Assembly (NCBI RefSeq): GCF_030823405.1
Contig: NZ_JAUSXC010000001.1
Span: forward strand, 1,037,001 to 1,101,000
Origin: Chryseobacterium ginsenosidimutans
Lineage (GTDB): Bacteria; Bacteroidota; Bacteroidia; Flavobacteriales; Weeksellaceae
Length of the DNA: 64,000 nucleotides
Direction of reading: 5' to 3'
The position numbers were made by a program, and so were the translations under genes. Positions 1-9,083 of the stretch are shown here, in pieces. The notes under the pieces are model-generated. The model was not told the origin of the DNA and ran no database searches. It worked only from the letters and a program-made list of their open reading frames with translations. Within the stretch, counting starts at the first letter, position 1. Every line of letters begins with the position of its first letter.

Positions 1-99
1 TAATTTTACATCAACACCACTTTCTTCTCCTACTAAAGAACAAGTCTGAAGTTGATCCATCAGTTCTTTGATAGGGAGTTCGAAACTTAAATATTCCAT
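1..99 (-). CDS. accA: Acetyl-CoA carboxylase carboxyltransferase subunit alpha, N-terminal fragment
   Basis: Only the first 33 codons are inside the window; the gene continues past base 1. The peptide opens MEYLSFELPIKELMDQLQ, which matches the start of AccA proteins (a short helix with the 'FE.PI.EL' pattern). AccA with AccD transfers the carboxyl group from biotin to acetyl-CoA to make malonyl-CoA. The gene follows gltX on the same strand after 48 bases. The biotin carboxylase (accC) and carrier (accB) lie elsewhere in the window, so the complex is encoded at separate sites. The call rests on a short peptide. Confidence 0.75.
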   Translation of the reverse strand, partial: MEYLSFELPIKELMDQLQTCSLVGEESGVDVKL

Positions 100-147
100 T
101 TCTTGAAGTAAATTAAATCTTTCAAATTTATGAAAAATTATGAGAAA

Positions 148-1653
148 CTATTTAAAATTATTGATCGCATTGTTTATTCTGGAGATACTTTCCTCTTTTC
201 CAATAAGTTCCAAGATATCTGGAACGTCCGGACCTTTCAGTTCACCAACTAAAGCTAAACGTAAAGGCATCATTACTTTACCCATTCCTAAGCCTTTGTT
301 TTCCGCGAAATCATGTACAACCTGCTTTAAGTTTTCAGCATTGAACTCAGCTCCTTCTAAATTGGAAGCCAGTTCTCCTAAAATGGCAGAAGTCTCTTCA
401 TTCCAAGCTTTTTTAGATGCTTTTTCATCATAAGAAGCTGGTGCTTCGAAGAAAAATTTTCCGTTTTCGTAGATGTCTTTCGGGAAAGTTGCTCTTTCCT
501 TCATCAGATGAATAATCTTTAGCAGTTTTTCATCTTCAATATTTAAACTTAAGTCGGAACCTTTTAAAATTTGAAGCAATTCTTCATCAGATTTCAACTG
601 AATGTATTGATGATTGAACCATTCAGATTTTTCTTTACTGAATCTTGCTCCTGCTTTGTGAACTTTATTTAAATCAAATTCTTTTGCCATTTCGTCCAAA
701 GACAAAATTTCTTTATCGTCTGCAGGCGACCAACCCAATAATGCAACCATATTGATAAATGCTTCAGGAAGATAGCCGCTTTCTCTGTAACCTTTAGAAA
801 TATTTCCTGTTGCAGGATCTGTAAAGTTTAAAGGGAAAACTGGGAATCCGAATTTATCACCGTCTCTTTTGCTTAATTTTCCTTTTCCTTCAGGTTTCAA
901 AATTAAAGAAAGGTGTGCAAATTGTGGAGCTTCCCAACCCATCGCTTCATATAATAAAGTGTGTAACCCTAAAGATGGCAGCCATTCTTCACCACGAATG
1001 ACGTGAGAAATTTCCATTTCGTGATCATCAATAATATTGGCGAAATGGTAAGTTGGCATTCCGTCATTTTTTACTAAAACTTTATCGTCTAACGTATTTG
1101 TATTCACAGAAGAGTTTCCTCTGATGATATCTACAAGATTCAACGTTCTGTCTATCGGCATTTTAAATCTTACAACATATGGAGTTTTTTCATCAAGCAA
1201 TTTTTGAACTTCCTCCTCAGAAAGTGCAAGACTGTTTCTAAGACGGTTTCTGGTTTTGTTATCGTAAGAGAAAACGTCTCCTTTTGCTTCAAATTCGCCA
1301 CGGATTGCATCTAATTCTTCAGCTGTATCAAAAGCTATATAGGCGTAATTTGTTTTTAAGATCTGCTCTGTATATCTGTCGTAAATTTCTCTTCTTTCAG
1401 ATTGTCTGTATGGAGCAAATTTCCCTCCTTTTTTAGGACTTTCATCAGCGATTATTCCGCACCATTCAAGGGCTTCTTCGATGTAATCTTCTGCTCCTTC
1501 CACATATCTTGCAGTGTCTGTGTCTTCAATTCTCAATACAAACTCTCCACCCTGATTTTTAGCAAAAAGATAATCATATAATGCGGTTCTTACGCCTCCC
1601 AAATGCAAAGGTCCAGTAGGACTTGGAGCGAAACGAACTCTTACTTTCTCCAT
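148..1653 (-). CDS. gltX: Glutamate--tRNA ligase
   Basis: Charges tRNA-Glu with glutamate in the cytoplasm; class I synthetase. The 501-residue length is normal for the family. The N-terminal catalytic core holds the HIGH-type motif as HLGG at residues 17-20 after FAPSPTGP, and the KMSKS-type loop appears as KLSKR near residue 260. The C-terminal helical part is the anticodon-binding domain. The ATG at 1653 fits the conserved N-terminus. A TAnnTTTG promoter element reading leftwards lies at 1673-1680. The divergent neighbour is a cupin gene; accA follows downstream. Confidence 0.95.
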   Translation of the reverse strand: MEKVRVRFAPSPTGPLHLGGVRTALYDYLFAKNQGGEFVLRIEDTDTARYVEGAEDYIEEALEWCGIIADESPKKGGKFAPYRQSERREIYDRYTEQILKTNYAYIAFDTAEELDAIRGEFEAKGDVFSYDNKTRNRLRNSLALSEEEVQKLLDEKTPYVVRFKMPIDRTLNLVDIIRGNSSVNTNTLDDKVLVKNDGMPTYHFANIIDDHEMEISHVIRGEEWLPSLGLHTLLYEAMGWEAPQFAHLSLILKPEGKGKLSKRDGDKFGFPVFPLNFTDPATGNISKGYRESGYLPEAFINMVALLGWSPADDKEILSLDEMAKEFDLNKVHKAGARFSKEKSEWFNHQYIQLKSDEELLQILKGSDLSLNIEDEKLLKIIHLMKERATFPKDIYENGKFFFEAPASYDEKASKKAWNEETSAILGELASNLEGAEFNAENLKQVVHDFAENKGLGMGKVMMPLRLALVGELKGPDVPDILELIGKEESISRINNAINNFK

Positions 1654-1721
1654 ATCAATTAAAATTTTGATGCAAATTTACTTAAAATTATGTGTTTTTA
1701 AGGATGATTAATGTTTCCTTA

Positions 1722-1752
1722 TTGGCTTTTCTAATCTTAATATTTACATTTG
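1722..1752 (+). promoter_or_regulatory. Bacteroidota-type promoter for the cupin/glycosyltransferase operon
   Basis: TTG at 1722-1724, a 20-base spacer, then TACATTTG at 1745-1752. This fits the flavobacterial -33 TTG / -7 TAnnTTTG pattern. The start codon follows 25 bases after the -7 box. Confidence 0.6.
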
Positions 1753-1777
1753 TACAAATTATTAAAAAAAGTAAATC

Positions 1778-2122
1778 ATGTTAGAAATAGGGGAAAGACC
1801 TTGGGGAAAGTATTTTGTATTGGCAGATGAACCCAACTATAAACTAAAGAGAATTGAAGTAAACCCGGGACAAAAACTGTCTTACCAATATCACTATAAA
1901 AGGCAAGAGCAATGGACAATCATCGAAGGCGACGCCACTGTTGTTCTTGATGATAAAGAAATTAACCTGAAATATGGTGAAAGCATTTTTATTCCGCTTG
2001 GAGCAAAACACAGAATGATGAATCTTTCTGAAAAACCTGTTGTTTTCATCGAAGTGCAGACAGGAACTTATTTTGGTGAGGATGACATTGTGAGAATTGA
2101 GGATGAATATGATAGAAGTTAA
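1778..2122 (+). CDS. Cupin protein, mannose-6-phosphate isomerase type II-like
   Basis: A 114-residue single-domain cupin. It resembles the C-terminal isomerase domain of bifunctional mannose-1-phosphate guanylyltransferase/phosphomannose isomerase proteins: the N-terminal RPWGKY, then HYKRQEQW and the metal-binding pattern around H-R-M near residue 84. It may interconvert mannose-6-phosphate and fructose-6-phosphate or a related sugar phosphate, supplying precursors for the glycan genes that follow. No guanylyltransferase domain is attached. It is the first gene of the + strand half of the glycan locus. The exact substrate is an inference. Confidence 0.75.
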   Translation: MLEIGERPWGKYFVLADEPNYKLKRIEVNPGQKLSYQYHYKRQEQWTIIEGDATVVLDDKEINLKYGESIFIPLGAKHRMMNLSEKPVVFIEVQTGTYFGEDDIVRIEDEYDRS

Positions 2123-2208
2123 AAAAATAAATTATAAGAGCAGTATGATCATTTATGCAGTCTTATTTTTTTAAATGTATTTTTGTAGTTAAAATATTTA
2201 ATTTATCA

Positions 2209-3006
2209 ATGAAAAAAGCCATCTGTCTTTTTATTGTAGGAGAAAAGTACTGGAAAATATATGATAAAAATAAAGCACAGCTTAAAAATTATGCCAAAAA
2301 ATGTGGAGCAGAAATAAAAATTATTGATAAACCTTTAGATGATCAATTTCACAGACCTCTTTTATCACAAAAATTACTGATTCCAACAGCGACTTTAGAA
2401 TATGATATAGTTCTTTTTCTTGATGTGGATATTATTATTTCAGATATGGCACCATCAATATTTGAATATCTTCCGGAGAATAAGCATTTCGGTGGTATTT
2501 TAGACCCAAGAGGGACTCAAGAATTCAATAAAACATGGAAACATATTCCCAGAATTCTGGAGGAAACGGATGAGGTCTATTTTACTGATCGCAATTTTAA
2601 AAATAATTCTTTGTTGCAGGGTAGCATTAATGGTGGAGTTTTTATTTTTAGGCCTAGAAAAGTAACAGATGTTTTTAAAAATTATTATTTTTCTGAACAT
2701 AATCAAGGAGAATTAAATAGTTTTGAGGAAGCACCTTTTGCCTACATTTCTCAGATTAATAATTGGTTTGAATCTCTACCTATTGAGTTTAATACTCAGG
2801 TATTGTATAAAATAAAAGGAACTGAAAAAGGAATTGAAATAATACGAAAAGAAAAAAAGCTTCCGAAACTTTTCCTGAAATATTACTATAAAAAAACAGG
2901 TTTTTGTTTTTATCCGACGAAGCAGTATAAGGATTATGTAAGACAAATTATTGCTGAAAATTATTTCGTCCATTTTTCAGGAAATTATCCAATAATATAC
3001 AATTAA
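2209..3006 (+). CDS. Putative glycosyltransferase with a DxD motif (GT8-like)
   Basis: About 265 residues from the ATG at 2209. An upstream in-frame start at 2155 would add 18 hydrophobic residues that look like translated leader. The sequence FLDVD at residues 70-74 is a typical metal/nucleotide-sugar binding DxD site, and the fold order (beta strand, DxD, then a conserved INGGVFIFR segment) is that of GT-A enzymes such as family 8. No signal peptide or membrane segment is seen, so it should act on the cytoplasmic side. It ends one base before the next glycosyltransferase start. Donor and acceptor sugars cannot be told. Confidence 0.6.
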   Translation: MKKAICLFIVGEKYWKIYDKNKAQLKNYAKKCGAEIKIIDKPLDDQFHRPLLSQKLLIPTATLEYDIVLFLDVDIIISDMAPSIFEYLPENKHFGGILDPRGTQEFNKTWKHIPRILEETDEVYFTDRNFKNNSLLQGSINGGVFIFRPRKVTDVFKNYYFSEHNQGELNSFEEAPFAYISQINNWFESLPIEFNTQVLYKIKGTEKGIEIIRKEKKLPKLFLKYYYKKTGFCFYPTKQYKDYVRQIIAENYFVHFSGNYPIIYN

Positions 3007-3007
3007 T

Positions 3008-3664
3008 ATGAGCATATTCTCACAAATTTTAAACAAATTTATTACCATATCCTACGGAATTACAGTAAATAATGAAGTTGAAGAAATTACTCAGCTTTTA
3101 AATACTTTACTTCCTTTAATTGATAAAGATGATGAGGTAATTGTTCTTCAGGATGTTACGAATAAAAACCAACAAGTTACAGACATTTTAGATAAATATG
3201 GTGACCAGATTATCAGATTGGAAGCCCGTCTTGATGGTGATTTTGCAACATTCAAAAATAACCTGATAAAAGCTGCGAAAAAGAAATATTTATTTCAAAT
3301 AGATGCAGACGAAATTCCGAAAGACTCTCTCCTGAAGGAAATAAAAATACATCTGTTTAAAAAAAGGAAGAAAGATGTTTTTATGGTTCCGAGAGTAAAT
3401 ATTGTAAACGGAATCACAGATGATCACATAAAACAATGGAATTGGCAGGTTAATGAAGAGGGATATATTAATTTTCCTGATTATCAACATCGGATTTTCC
3501 GACTGAATAAGGGTATCAAGTGGGAAAATAAAGTACACGAAAAGCTGTGTAATTATAAAAGAATTGCAGGTTTACCATCTTCCGATTATTCGATGTGTCT
3601 CCTACACATTAAAGAAATAAAAAAACAGGAAAAACAAAATTCTTTTTATGACACGATTGTATAA
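3008..3664 (+). CDS. Glycosyltransferase family 2-like protein
   Basis: 218 residues. The central QIDADE segment (DAD at residues 99-101) and the later QHRIFRLNKGIKWENKVHE resemble the WaaE/KdtX branch of family 2, which adds a sugar to lipopolysaccharide core in other bacteria. The N-terminal nucleotide-binding strand (ITISYGITVNNE) is weaker than usual. The gene sits one base after the DxD glycosyltransferase and just before a family 4 enzyme, so all three are probably one transcript. Sugar specificity is not visible. Confidence 0.65.
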   Translation: MSIFSQILNKFITISYGITVNNEVEEITQLLNTLLPLIDKDDEVIVLQDVTNKNQQVTDILDKYGDQIIRLEARLDGDFATFKNNLIKAAKKKYLFQIDADEIPKDSLLKEIKIHLFKKRKKDVFMVPRVNIVNGITDDHIKQWNWQVNEEGYINFPDYQHRIFRLNKGIKWENKVHEKLCNYKRIAGLPSSDYSMCLLHIKEIKKQEKQNSFYDTIV

Positions 3665-3671
3665 ATATTTT

Positions 3672-4895
3672 ATGAGCATAAAAGTAATTTTAGATGCCGA
3701 TGTAATTGCGGATTTCTATAAAGATAACCGAACCGGAATTTTTCGGGTTACTTTTGAATTCTTTAAAGAATTAAGTAAAAGTCGTATTATAGAAACATCT
3801 TATGCCCATTTAAGTTTATTTAATAATGAGACGACTACAAAAGAAGTAGATGATTTTTTTGCTGAAAATTCTATAAATATAAAAGGAGCCAATAACAGAA
3901 TTAAAAGAAAATTTTTACCCTTCAGAAAAGAAAAGCTTTTTAGATATTTCTATAACAAAATGGGGATTTTTAATTATAAAAACATACATTTTGAAAATGT
4001 TTTAAAAGAAGCTGATGTCTTTCACTCGTTTTATTTTCCTATTAATGATGAAATCAGAAAATATCCGAGTTTAAAGAAAGTCGTTACAATTCATGATTTG
4101 ATACCGATTTTGTTTCCCGATTTGCACTTCACTTCAGATCTTATAAAAAAAATCATTGCAAGTATTGGAAAAGACGGCTATGCAATTTGTGTTTCCGAAA
4201 ATACAAAAAGAGATTTACTTAAATATGCTCCTCATCTAAATTCTGATCGTGTTTTTGTTAATTTACTGGCAGCTTCAGAATCCCTTTTTTATGTTTGTAA
4301 AGATGAAGAGAAATTTAATTTGATTAAAGAAAAATATAATCTTCCTGATAAATATTTTCTGAGTGTAGGTACTTTGGAACCGCGTAAAAATGTAGATTTT
4401 GTAATTCGGACTTTTTTAAAAGTTATTAAAGAAAACGGAATTGATGATTTAGGATTGGTTCTGGTAGGCGCAAAAGGTTGGGATTATGATAAAATTTTTA
4501 ACGAATATAATAACGCTCAGGAGTTAAAAGATAAAATTATAATTACAGGAAGAGTGCCGGATGAAGATCTTGCAAGCTTATATAGTCATGCGCATTCTTT
4601 TTACTATATGTCTCTTTACGAAGGTTTTGGATTGCCGCCTTTAGAAGCGATGCAATGTGGTATTGCAACTGTTACTTCAAACACTTCATCGCTGCCGGAA
4701 GTTGTAGGAGATTCCGGAATTATGCTGAATCCCAAAGACGAAACGGCATTATCTCAAACCATGCTGAATTTATATTTAAATGAATCCTTAAGAGAAGAAT
4801 ATGCTAAAAAAGGGTTGGAGCGCTCAAAGCTATTTTCCTGGGAAAAAAGTGTAAACGAACTTGTTACTATTTATGAAAAAATCAATAATTCATAA
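3672..4895 (+). CDS. Glycosyltransferase family 4 (GT-B)
   Basis: 407 residues from ATG 3672. An earlier in-frame ATG at 3648 overlaps the preceding gene and adds only eight residues. The C-terminal half shows the family 4 signature: FLSVGTLEPRKN (donor-binding loop), then YEGFGLPPLEAMQCG with the E-x7-E pair near residues 316-330. The family retains anomeric configuration and uses nucleotide-sugar donors. Last gene of the + operon; its stop is 15 bases from the stop of the convergent - operon. Confidence 0.85.
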   Translation: MSIKVILDADVIADFYKDNRTGIFRVTFEFFKELSKSRIIETSYAHLSLFNNETTTKEVDDFFAENSINIKGANNRIKRKFLPFRKEKLFRYFYNKMGIFNYKNIHFENVLKEADVFHSFYFPINDEIRKYPSLKKVVTIHDLIPILFPDLHFTSDLIKKIIASIGKDGYAICVSENTKRDLLKYAPHLNSDRVFVNLLAASESLFYVCKDEEKFNLIKEKYNLPDKYFLSVGTLEPRKNVDFVIRTFLKVIKENGIDDLGLVLVGAKGWDYDKIFNEYNNAQELKDKIIITGRVPDEDLASLYSHAHSFYYMSLYEGFGLPPLEAMQCGIATVTSNTSSLPEVVGDSGIMLNPKDETALSQTMLNLYLNESLREEYAKKGLERSKLFSWEKSVNELVTIYEKINNS

Positions 4896-4910
4896 ATATA
4901 GCTTTCCCAA

Positions 4911-6122
4911 TTACTGCAGCATTTCAAAAATTTCCTCTTTCTGCGCTTCGATAGAAAACGGATAAATCGCTTTTTCGGAATTATTGTGAAGCGTATTCCA
5001 TGTTGATTCGTTGGTGCAGATTTCAATAATATTGTCGGCAAATTTTTGATAATCTTCATTACCTGAAATTAAAGCTGTAGCTCCATTTTCAAGAAACATT
5101 CCTTCTGCGCCAATTTCGGTAGTCAACACAGGAAGAGTATATTCCAAAGCCTGGCCGATCTTGCCTTTCACACCCGCACCAAATCTTAAAGGTGAAACGG
5201 AGGCGAAACATTTTTCATAATAAGGAATAATATTCTCCACAAAACCTGCAATTTCAAACCTGTCAGAATTCATTTTCTCGATAGATTCTGGAGCTTCCGA
5301 ACCGATAATTGTAATTTTTAAATCCGGTAAAACCTTCCAAACCAAAGGCATAATATTATTGTATAAAATTTCTACAGCATCTACATTAGGATCGTGTAAA
5401 AATGTACCTATAAAGAAAATTCCGTCCCGCTTTTCAAAAGGCGGCATATTTTCAGGTTTTACTTTTAAATTATGAACATTACTCACTGCAAATAGTTTTG
5501 ATTTATCTACAAAAGCCGTCATAAATTCTTTTTCCTTATCACTGATTACAGCAATTTTATCGGCTTGCTTACACAATTCGGTTTCAATATATTTATAATG
5601 AATAAGTTCTTTGGCTCTTACTTTATCATATTTAATTTCAAGACCTCTTTCCATTCTCAGATAATGAATATCAACCATATCATAAATGATTTTTGCCTTT
5701 GGAGCTTCTTTTCTGAAAAAGTTTAAATAATGCTCAAAAAGTTCAGGTCTGTGACACCAAACAAAATCAAGTTTCGGAAGAAGAGTATTGATGAAATGTT
5801 TTTTACCTTTCATAATGCCATACTTACCTATGAACGGAGTATAAACGATGACATTGTGCTCATTTAAGTTTTTAATATATTTTTTTGATTCTACTTTTGG
5901 AATTGCTTTTCGCCAATCCATAAGATAGACATTGTAATGTTTTGCTAAAAATTTCGCGATTTCCGTAATTCTATTTGAGGCAGAATCTTTATCAAATGTA
6001 GGGATTTGGCTATCTACAATAAGTATATTTTTTTTATTTTCATCCGTCGTAATGGTCTTTTCAGATAACGGATAATGATTTTTTAAATATATATAATTTT
6101 TTATTTTTCTTTTGATACCCAT
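4911..6122 (-). CDS. Glycosyltransferase family 4-like protein
   Basis: 403 residues from ATG 6122, four bases after the upstream gene stops. A longer start at 6176 would overlap that gene by 50 bases. It opens with a basic stretch, then NILIVDSQIPTFDKDSASNR, the first beta strand and glycine-poor loop of a GT-B enzyme. The C-terminal half carries LRFGAGVKGKIGQALEY and LPVLTTEIGAEG, typical of GT4 enzymes that bind nucleotide sugars. It is the last gene of the five-gene - strand glycan operon. Confidence 0.75.
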   Translation of the reverse strand: MGIKRKIKNYIYLKNHYPLSEKTITTDENKKNILIVDSQIPTFDKDSASNRITEIAKFLAKHYNVYLMDWRKAIPKVESKKYIKNLNEHNVIVYTPFIGKYGIMKGKKHFINTLLPKLDFVWCHRPELFEHYLNFFRKEAPKAKIIYDMVDIHYLRMERGLEIKYDKVRAKELIHYKYIETELCKQADKIAVISDKEKEFMTAFVDKSKLFAVSNVHNLKVKPENMPPFEKRDGIFFIGTFLHDPNVDAVEILYNNIMPLVWKVLPDLKITIIGSEAPESIEKMNSDRFEIAGFVENIIPYYEKCFASVSPLRFGAGVKGKIGQALEYTLPVLTTEIGAEGMFLENGATALISGNEDYQKFADNIIEICTNESTWNTLHNNSEKAIYPFSIEAQKEEIFEMLQ

Positions 6123-6126
6123 ATTT

Positions 6127-7074
6127 TTATAATTTGAATATTTTCTTTGTAAAACTCCTGACAGTATATTTATCAATAATGTCTTGAGAAATTTCTACAT
6201 AATCTAATTCCAGAAATTTTTTAATTCCATCCGGATTTAAATGATCACTATTGATGACCAACATATTGTTCGGATGATAAAAATCGTAATTTTTTACCTC
6301 AATATTGGTTGTTATTAATTTTTTTCGATAGCCTAAGCTTTCGAAAGTCCTGAAAGACAATCCTTTCTGGTCTTTTCTTTGAATGTCTATCATTGCTTTT
6401 GACTGAGAAATCAATTTCTTCGTTTCTTTAAGAGAAAGATATTCTGTAGTCGAAATTAAATGCGGATACACCAATTTTTCAAACCAAAATAATACGAAAT
6501 ATATTTTGAAATCCGCTTCAGACAATTCAGTTGAAACTCTGTTGATTTCATCAATCCTGGAATCATAAGATGAAACGTTGAAAATGTCATATTTTAGGTC
6601 TTCAGTTTCTAATTTTTCATCATAAATAAAATTAGAGGTTTCAATAAAATGATATTTTTCTATATCTTCTTTCTCGTAAGAATAGATTTCGTCAAAGAAA
6701 TGAGCTATTTCGAGCTGTTTTGGATATTTTTTACAGCTGTCGTAAAAATAAGCAATAAAAGTTTTTGTATTTTGTTTTAATTCCTTTAATAAAGAATCAT
6801 CCAGCATATCGGGTCTGATCACAAAAATAATATCTTGTTTTTCTGTGATTTGCTGTAAAATTTGTTTACTGAAATATTTTTTTTTGATGTTGTTTCCAAA
6901 TAATTTTGTGATTCCGTTCCATATTTTCACAAAAATATTTGGGTAAGTATATTTTATTAGATCAGTTTTAATATTTATTACTTCAATATTTTCATTAGAC
7001 TGAAGCTCCTCAACGACAAAATCAATATAACCGTACGCAAAAGGATAAATTAATGTAATTTTCTTTGACGTCAT
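6127..7074 (-). CDS. Glycosyltransferase-like protein, paralogue of the gene at 8099
   Basis: 315 residues with no membrane segment. The C-terminal part holds GLSFRTFESLGYRKKLIT followed by NYDFYHPNNML; almost the same pattern occurs in the protein at 8099-9079, so the two are diverged copies. The arrangement resembles the donor-binding half of GT-B proteins (a CgeB/family 1-like group). It overlaps the upstream gene by four bases (ATGA), which suggests coupled translation. Enzymatic activity is inferred from context and fold pattern only. Confidence 0.5.
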   Translation of the reverse strand: MTSKKITLIYPFAYGYIDFVVEELQSNENIEVINIKTDLIKYTYPNIFVKIWNGITKLFGNNIKKKYFSKQILQQITEKQDIIFVIRPDMLDDSLLKELKQNTKTFIAYFYDSCKKYPKQLEIAHFFDEIYSYEKEDIEKYHFIETSNFIYDEKLETEDLKYDIFNVSSYDSRIDEINRVSTELSEADFKIYFVLFWFEKLVYPHLISTTEYLSLKETKKLISQSKAMIDIQRKDQKGLSFRTFESLGYRKKLITTNIEVKNYDFYHPNNMLVINSDHLNPDGIKKFLELDYVEISQDIIDKYTVRSFTKKIFKL

Positions 7075-8060
7075 TTTTTAAATATTTCTTTCAGTTTTTC
7101 TTCAAATGCAATTTCCTCATTCAAAACCATTTTTTTATAGATTGTAAATTGAGAAATATGGTCTGAATAATTTTCTAAAACATCTTTTATTTTTGCAATA
7201 ATTTCAGCGATTTTATCTTCAATGAAACTGAATTTATAAGCTTCGGGAATCATTAGATCTTCATAAAAAGCAGAAGATCCGTTTTTTCCTGAAATAATAC
7301 AACAATCCTGTGAAACAGATTCGCGAAGCATTTTATCTCTTCCGGGATTTTCACCGAAATCGACATACAATAAAGATTTTGCCATCAAATCCTGTATCTG
7401 GCCGGCATTCATATTCTGAATCGGAACCCAATTGAGCTCTGGTGAAGCTTTAATTAATTGAGAAATTTCCTTTTTCCCTTTTCTGGGATTGTACAATATT
7501 GTTTTGTTGGTAAGATCTTTCTGTATCGCATCTTTATTAGCTAAAAAACGCGGGTTGATATAATCGCATACAAAATCTATCTGATCGGCAGGAATCCCAT
7601 GATCCTTGATGTAGACGGAAGATCTGTAAGATTGCGCCCACTGAAAAACATTTGGTAAATGTTCAAAATGGTATTCTTTATCTTTCTGATTGAAGAATAA
7701 TTTTGTGAAAATATTTTGTCTTCGTATTCTGTGATCCATTAAAACCTTATAGAAATCTACGCTCAACCACCAAATTACTTTTTGGCTTTTGGGATATTCC
7801 TTTACTAAAAAAGTCATCGATTCAGGAATGATCAGAATATTTTCCGCTTTATCTTCAACGGTATCTATTTCTATCGTCTGGTAAACATTATAATTTACAG
7901 GTTTTGCATTTTTCCTTTGAGGAATATAATGCATAAATACATTTTTAACCTCAAGACGGTACAATTTATCAGCTAATTGATGTAAAGCTTCCGGACCTCC
8001 CGTCACACTGTTTGGAGGGCAAAATATAATGACTTTGGATTGATCGGTATATGTAATCAT
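7071..8060 (-). CDS. Putative glycosyltransferase in the glycan operon
   Basis: 329 residues. It starts VIIFCPPNSVTGGPEALHQLA, a GT-B-like first strand and loop with a GGPE motif seen in family 4 N-termini. The middle carries ILYNPRKGKKEIS, like the strand at the start of a second Rossmann domain, and a later VDFGENPGRDKMLRESVSQ stretch sits where the sugar-nucleotide site lies. Sequence is otherwise divergent. It lies between the two paralogous genes and shares an ATGA overlap with the downstream one. Function is inferred. Confidence 0.5.
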   Translation of the reverse strand: MITYTDQSKVIIFCPPNSVTGGPEALHQLADKLYRLEVKNVFMHYIPQRKNAKPVNYNVYQTIEIDTVEDKAENILIIPESMTFLVKEYPKSQKVIWWLSVDFYKVLMDHRIRRQNIFTKLFFNQKDKEYHFEHLPNVFQWAQSYRSSVYIKDHGIPADQIDFVCDYINPRFLANKDAIQKDLTNKTILYNPRKGKKEISQLIKASPELNWVPIQNMNAGQIQDLMAKSLLYVDFGENPGRDKMLRESVSQDCCIISGKNGSSAFYEDLMIPEAYKFSFIEDKIAEIIAKIKDVLENYSDHISQFTIYKKMVLNEEIAFEEKLKEIFKK

Positions 8061-8098
8061 TAGGTTGTAAAATAATTCTAAATATATGATAATGTATT

Positions 8099-9079
8099 TT
8101 AAAGTAATTTAAAAACTACATTTATCCAATTATCCAAAGTGTATTTATAATAAACATCATCGGGAATTGGTTGGTAAGGCAATTCAAAAAAAGACTTATC
8201 AAGATTACTGCAGGTTTCATTTAAAACCAAAATATTGTTTGGATTATAAAAATCATAATTTTTGATGTATTCATTATCAGTGATAATCTTTTTCTCTAAT
8301 GCCATGGCTTCAAATACTCTGAAACTGAGTCCGTGTTGGTTTTCTCGCGTGAGATCCAGCAAAGCTTTTGAATCTTTATAGTAATCAGGAAGCTTTTCGT
8401 GACATATTTTTTTGATGCTGAAGAGGATATGAAGATGTTCCGGAACTGTAATAAATATGTTTTTTAACTGATGTTTCCAGCCTTTTTTTCCGATCACCAT
8501 AATCTGGAATTTCAGTTCTAATTCAATCAGTCTTTTTGCAATTAATTTGATCAGTGAAACTCTTTTATTGTCATAAGATGTAACATAAAAAAGATCCATT
8601 GACGGTTTTTGATCCTCATTTCGAAGGTGAGGAAGATAAATATAATTGGTTAATTTCTCAAAATCATTTTTTTTGCTGTCTGCAATATCAAAAGAGAAAA
8701 TTTTATCAAAAAGATTCAATTTTTCCTTTTCTACAGCGAATCTTTCAAGGCTGTCATAGAGATAAGTGATCAGCCGATCGGTATATTTTCTGATTTTTTC
8801 TAGTGTTGATAAATCGAAAGTATCAGGATTTAGAACCAAAATCTGATCCTGATGGCCTAGATGGTCCAAAGAATCTAAGACAAATTTTTGTCTCTTTTCA
8901 GTTTTCAGATTTTTGTTAAGAAAGATTTTACTTACAGCATTCGTCGCTCTTTCACTAAAATTAGAATGTGTTACATCTCCTATTTTAATGTGATGAGCAT
9001 CAATGCCTTTTGCACGTAATGCTTCTACGATATGCTCGTCATATCCCCAAAAATCAAAACTAATTACACAGATCTTCAT
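8099..9079 (-). CDS. Glycosyltransferase-like protein, paralogue of the gene at 6127
   Basis: 326 residues. N-terminus KICVISFDFWGYDEHIVEAL fits a first Rossmann strand. The C-terminal motif GLSFRVFEAMALEKKIIT with NYDFYNPNNILVLN matches its paralogue at 6127-7074 closely, while the N-terminal halves differ more, as expected if acceptor choice changed and donor choice was kept. It starts four bases after the family 2 gene upstream. It probably works on the same surface glycan; the exact reaction is unknown. Confidence 0.5.
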   Translation of the reverse strand: MKICVISFDFWGYDEHIVEALRAKGIDAHHIKIGDVTHSNFSERATNAVSKIFLNKNLKTEKRQKFVLDSLDHLGHQDQILVLNPDTFDLSTLEKIRKYTDRLITYLYDSLERFAVEKEKLNLFDKIFSFDIADSKKNDFEKLTNYIYLPHLRNEDQKPSMDLFYVTSYDNKRVSLIKLIAKRLIELELKFQIMVIGKKGWKHQLKNIFITVPEHLHILFSIKKICHEKLPDYYKDSKALLDLTRENQHGLSFRVFEAMALEKKIITDNEYIKNYDFYNPNNILVLNETCSNLDKSFFELPYQPIPDDVYYKYTLDNWINVVFKLL

Positions 9080-9083
9080 TCAA

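Noticed and set aside
140..433. 97-residue + strand frame inside gltX
   Set aside because: It lies fully antisense to a clear gltX gene and has no family match or promoter; a frame shadow.
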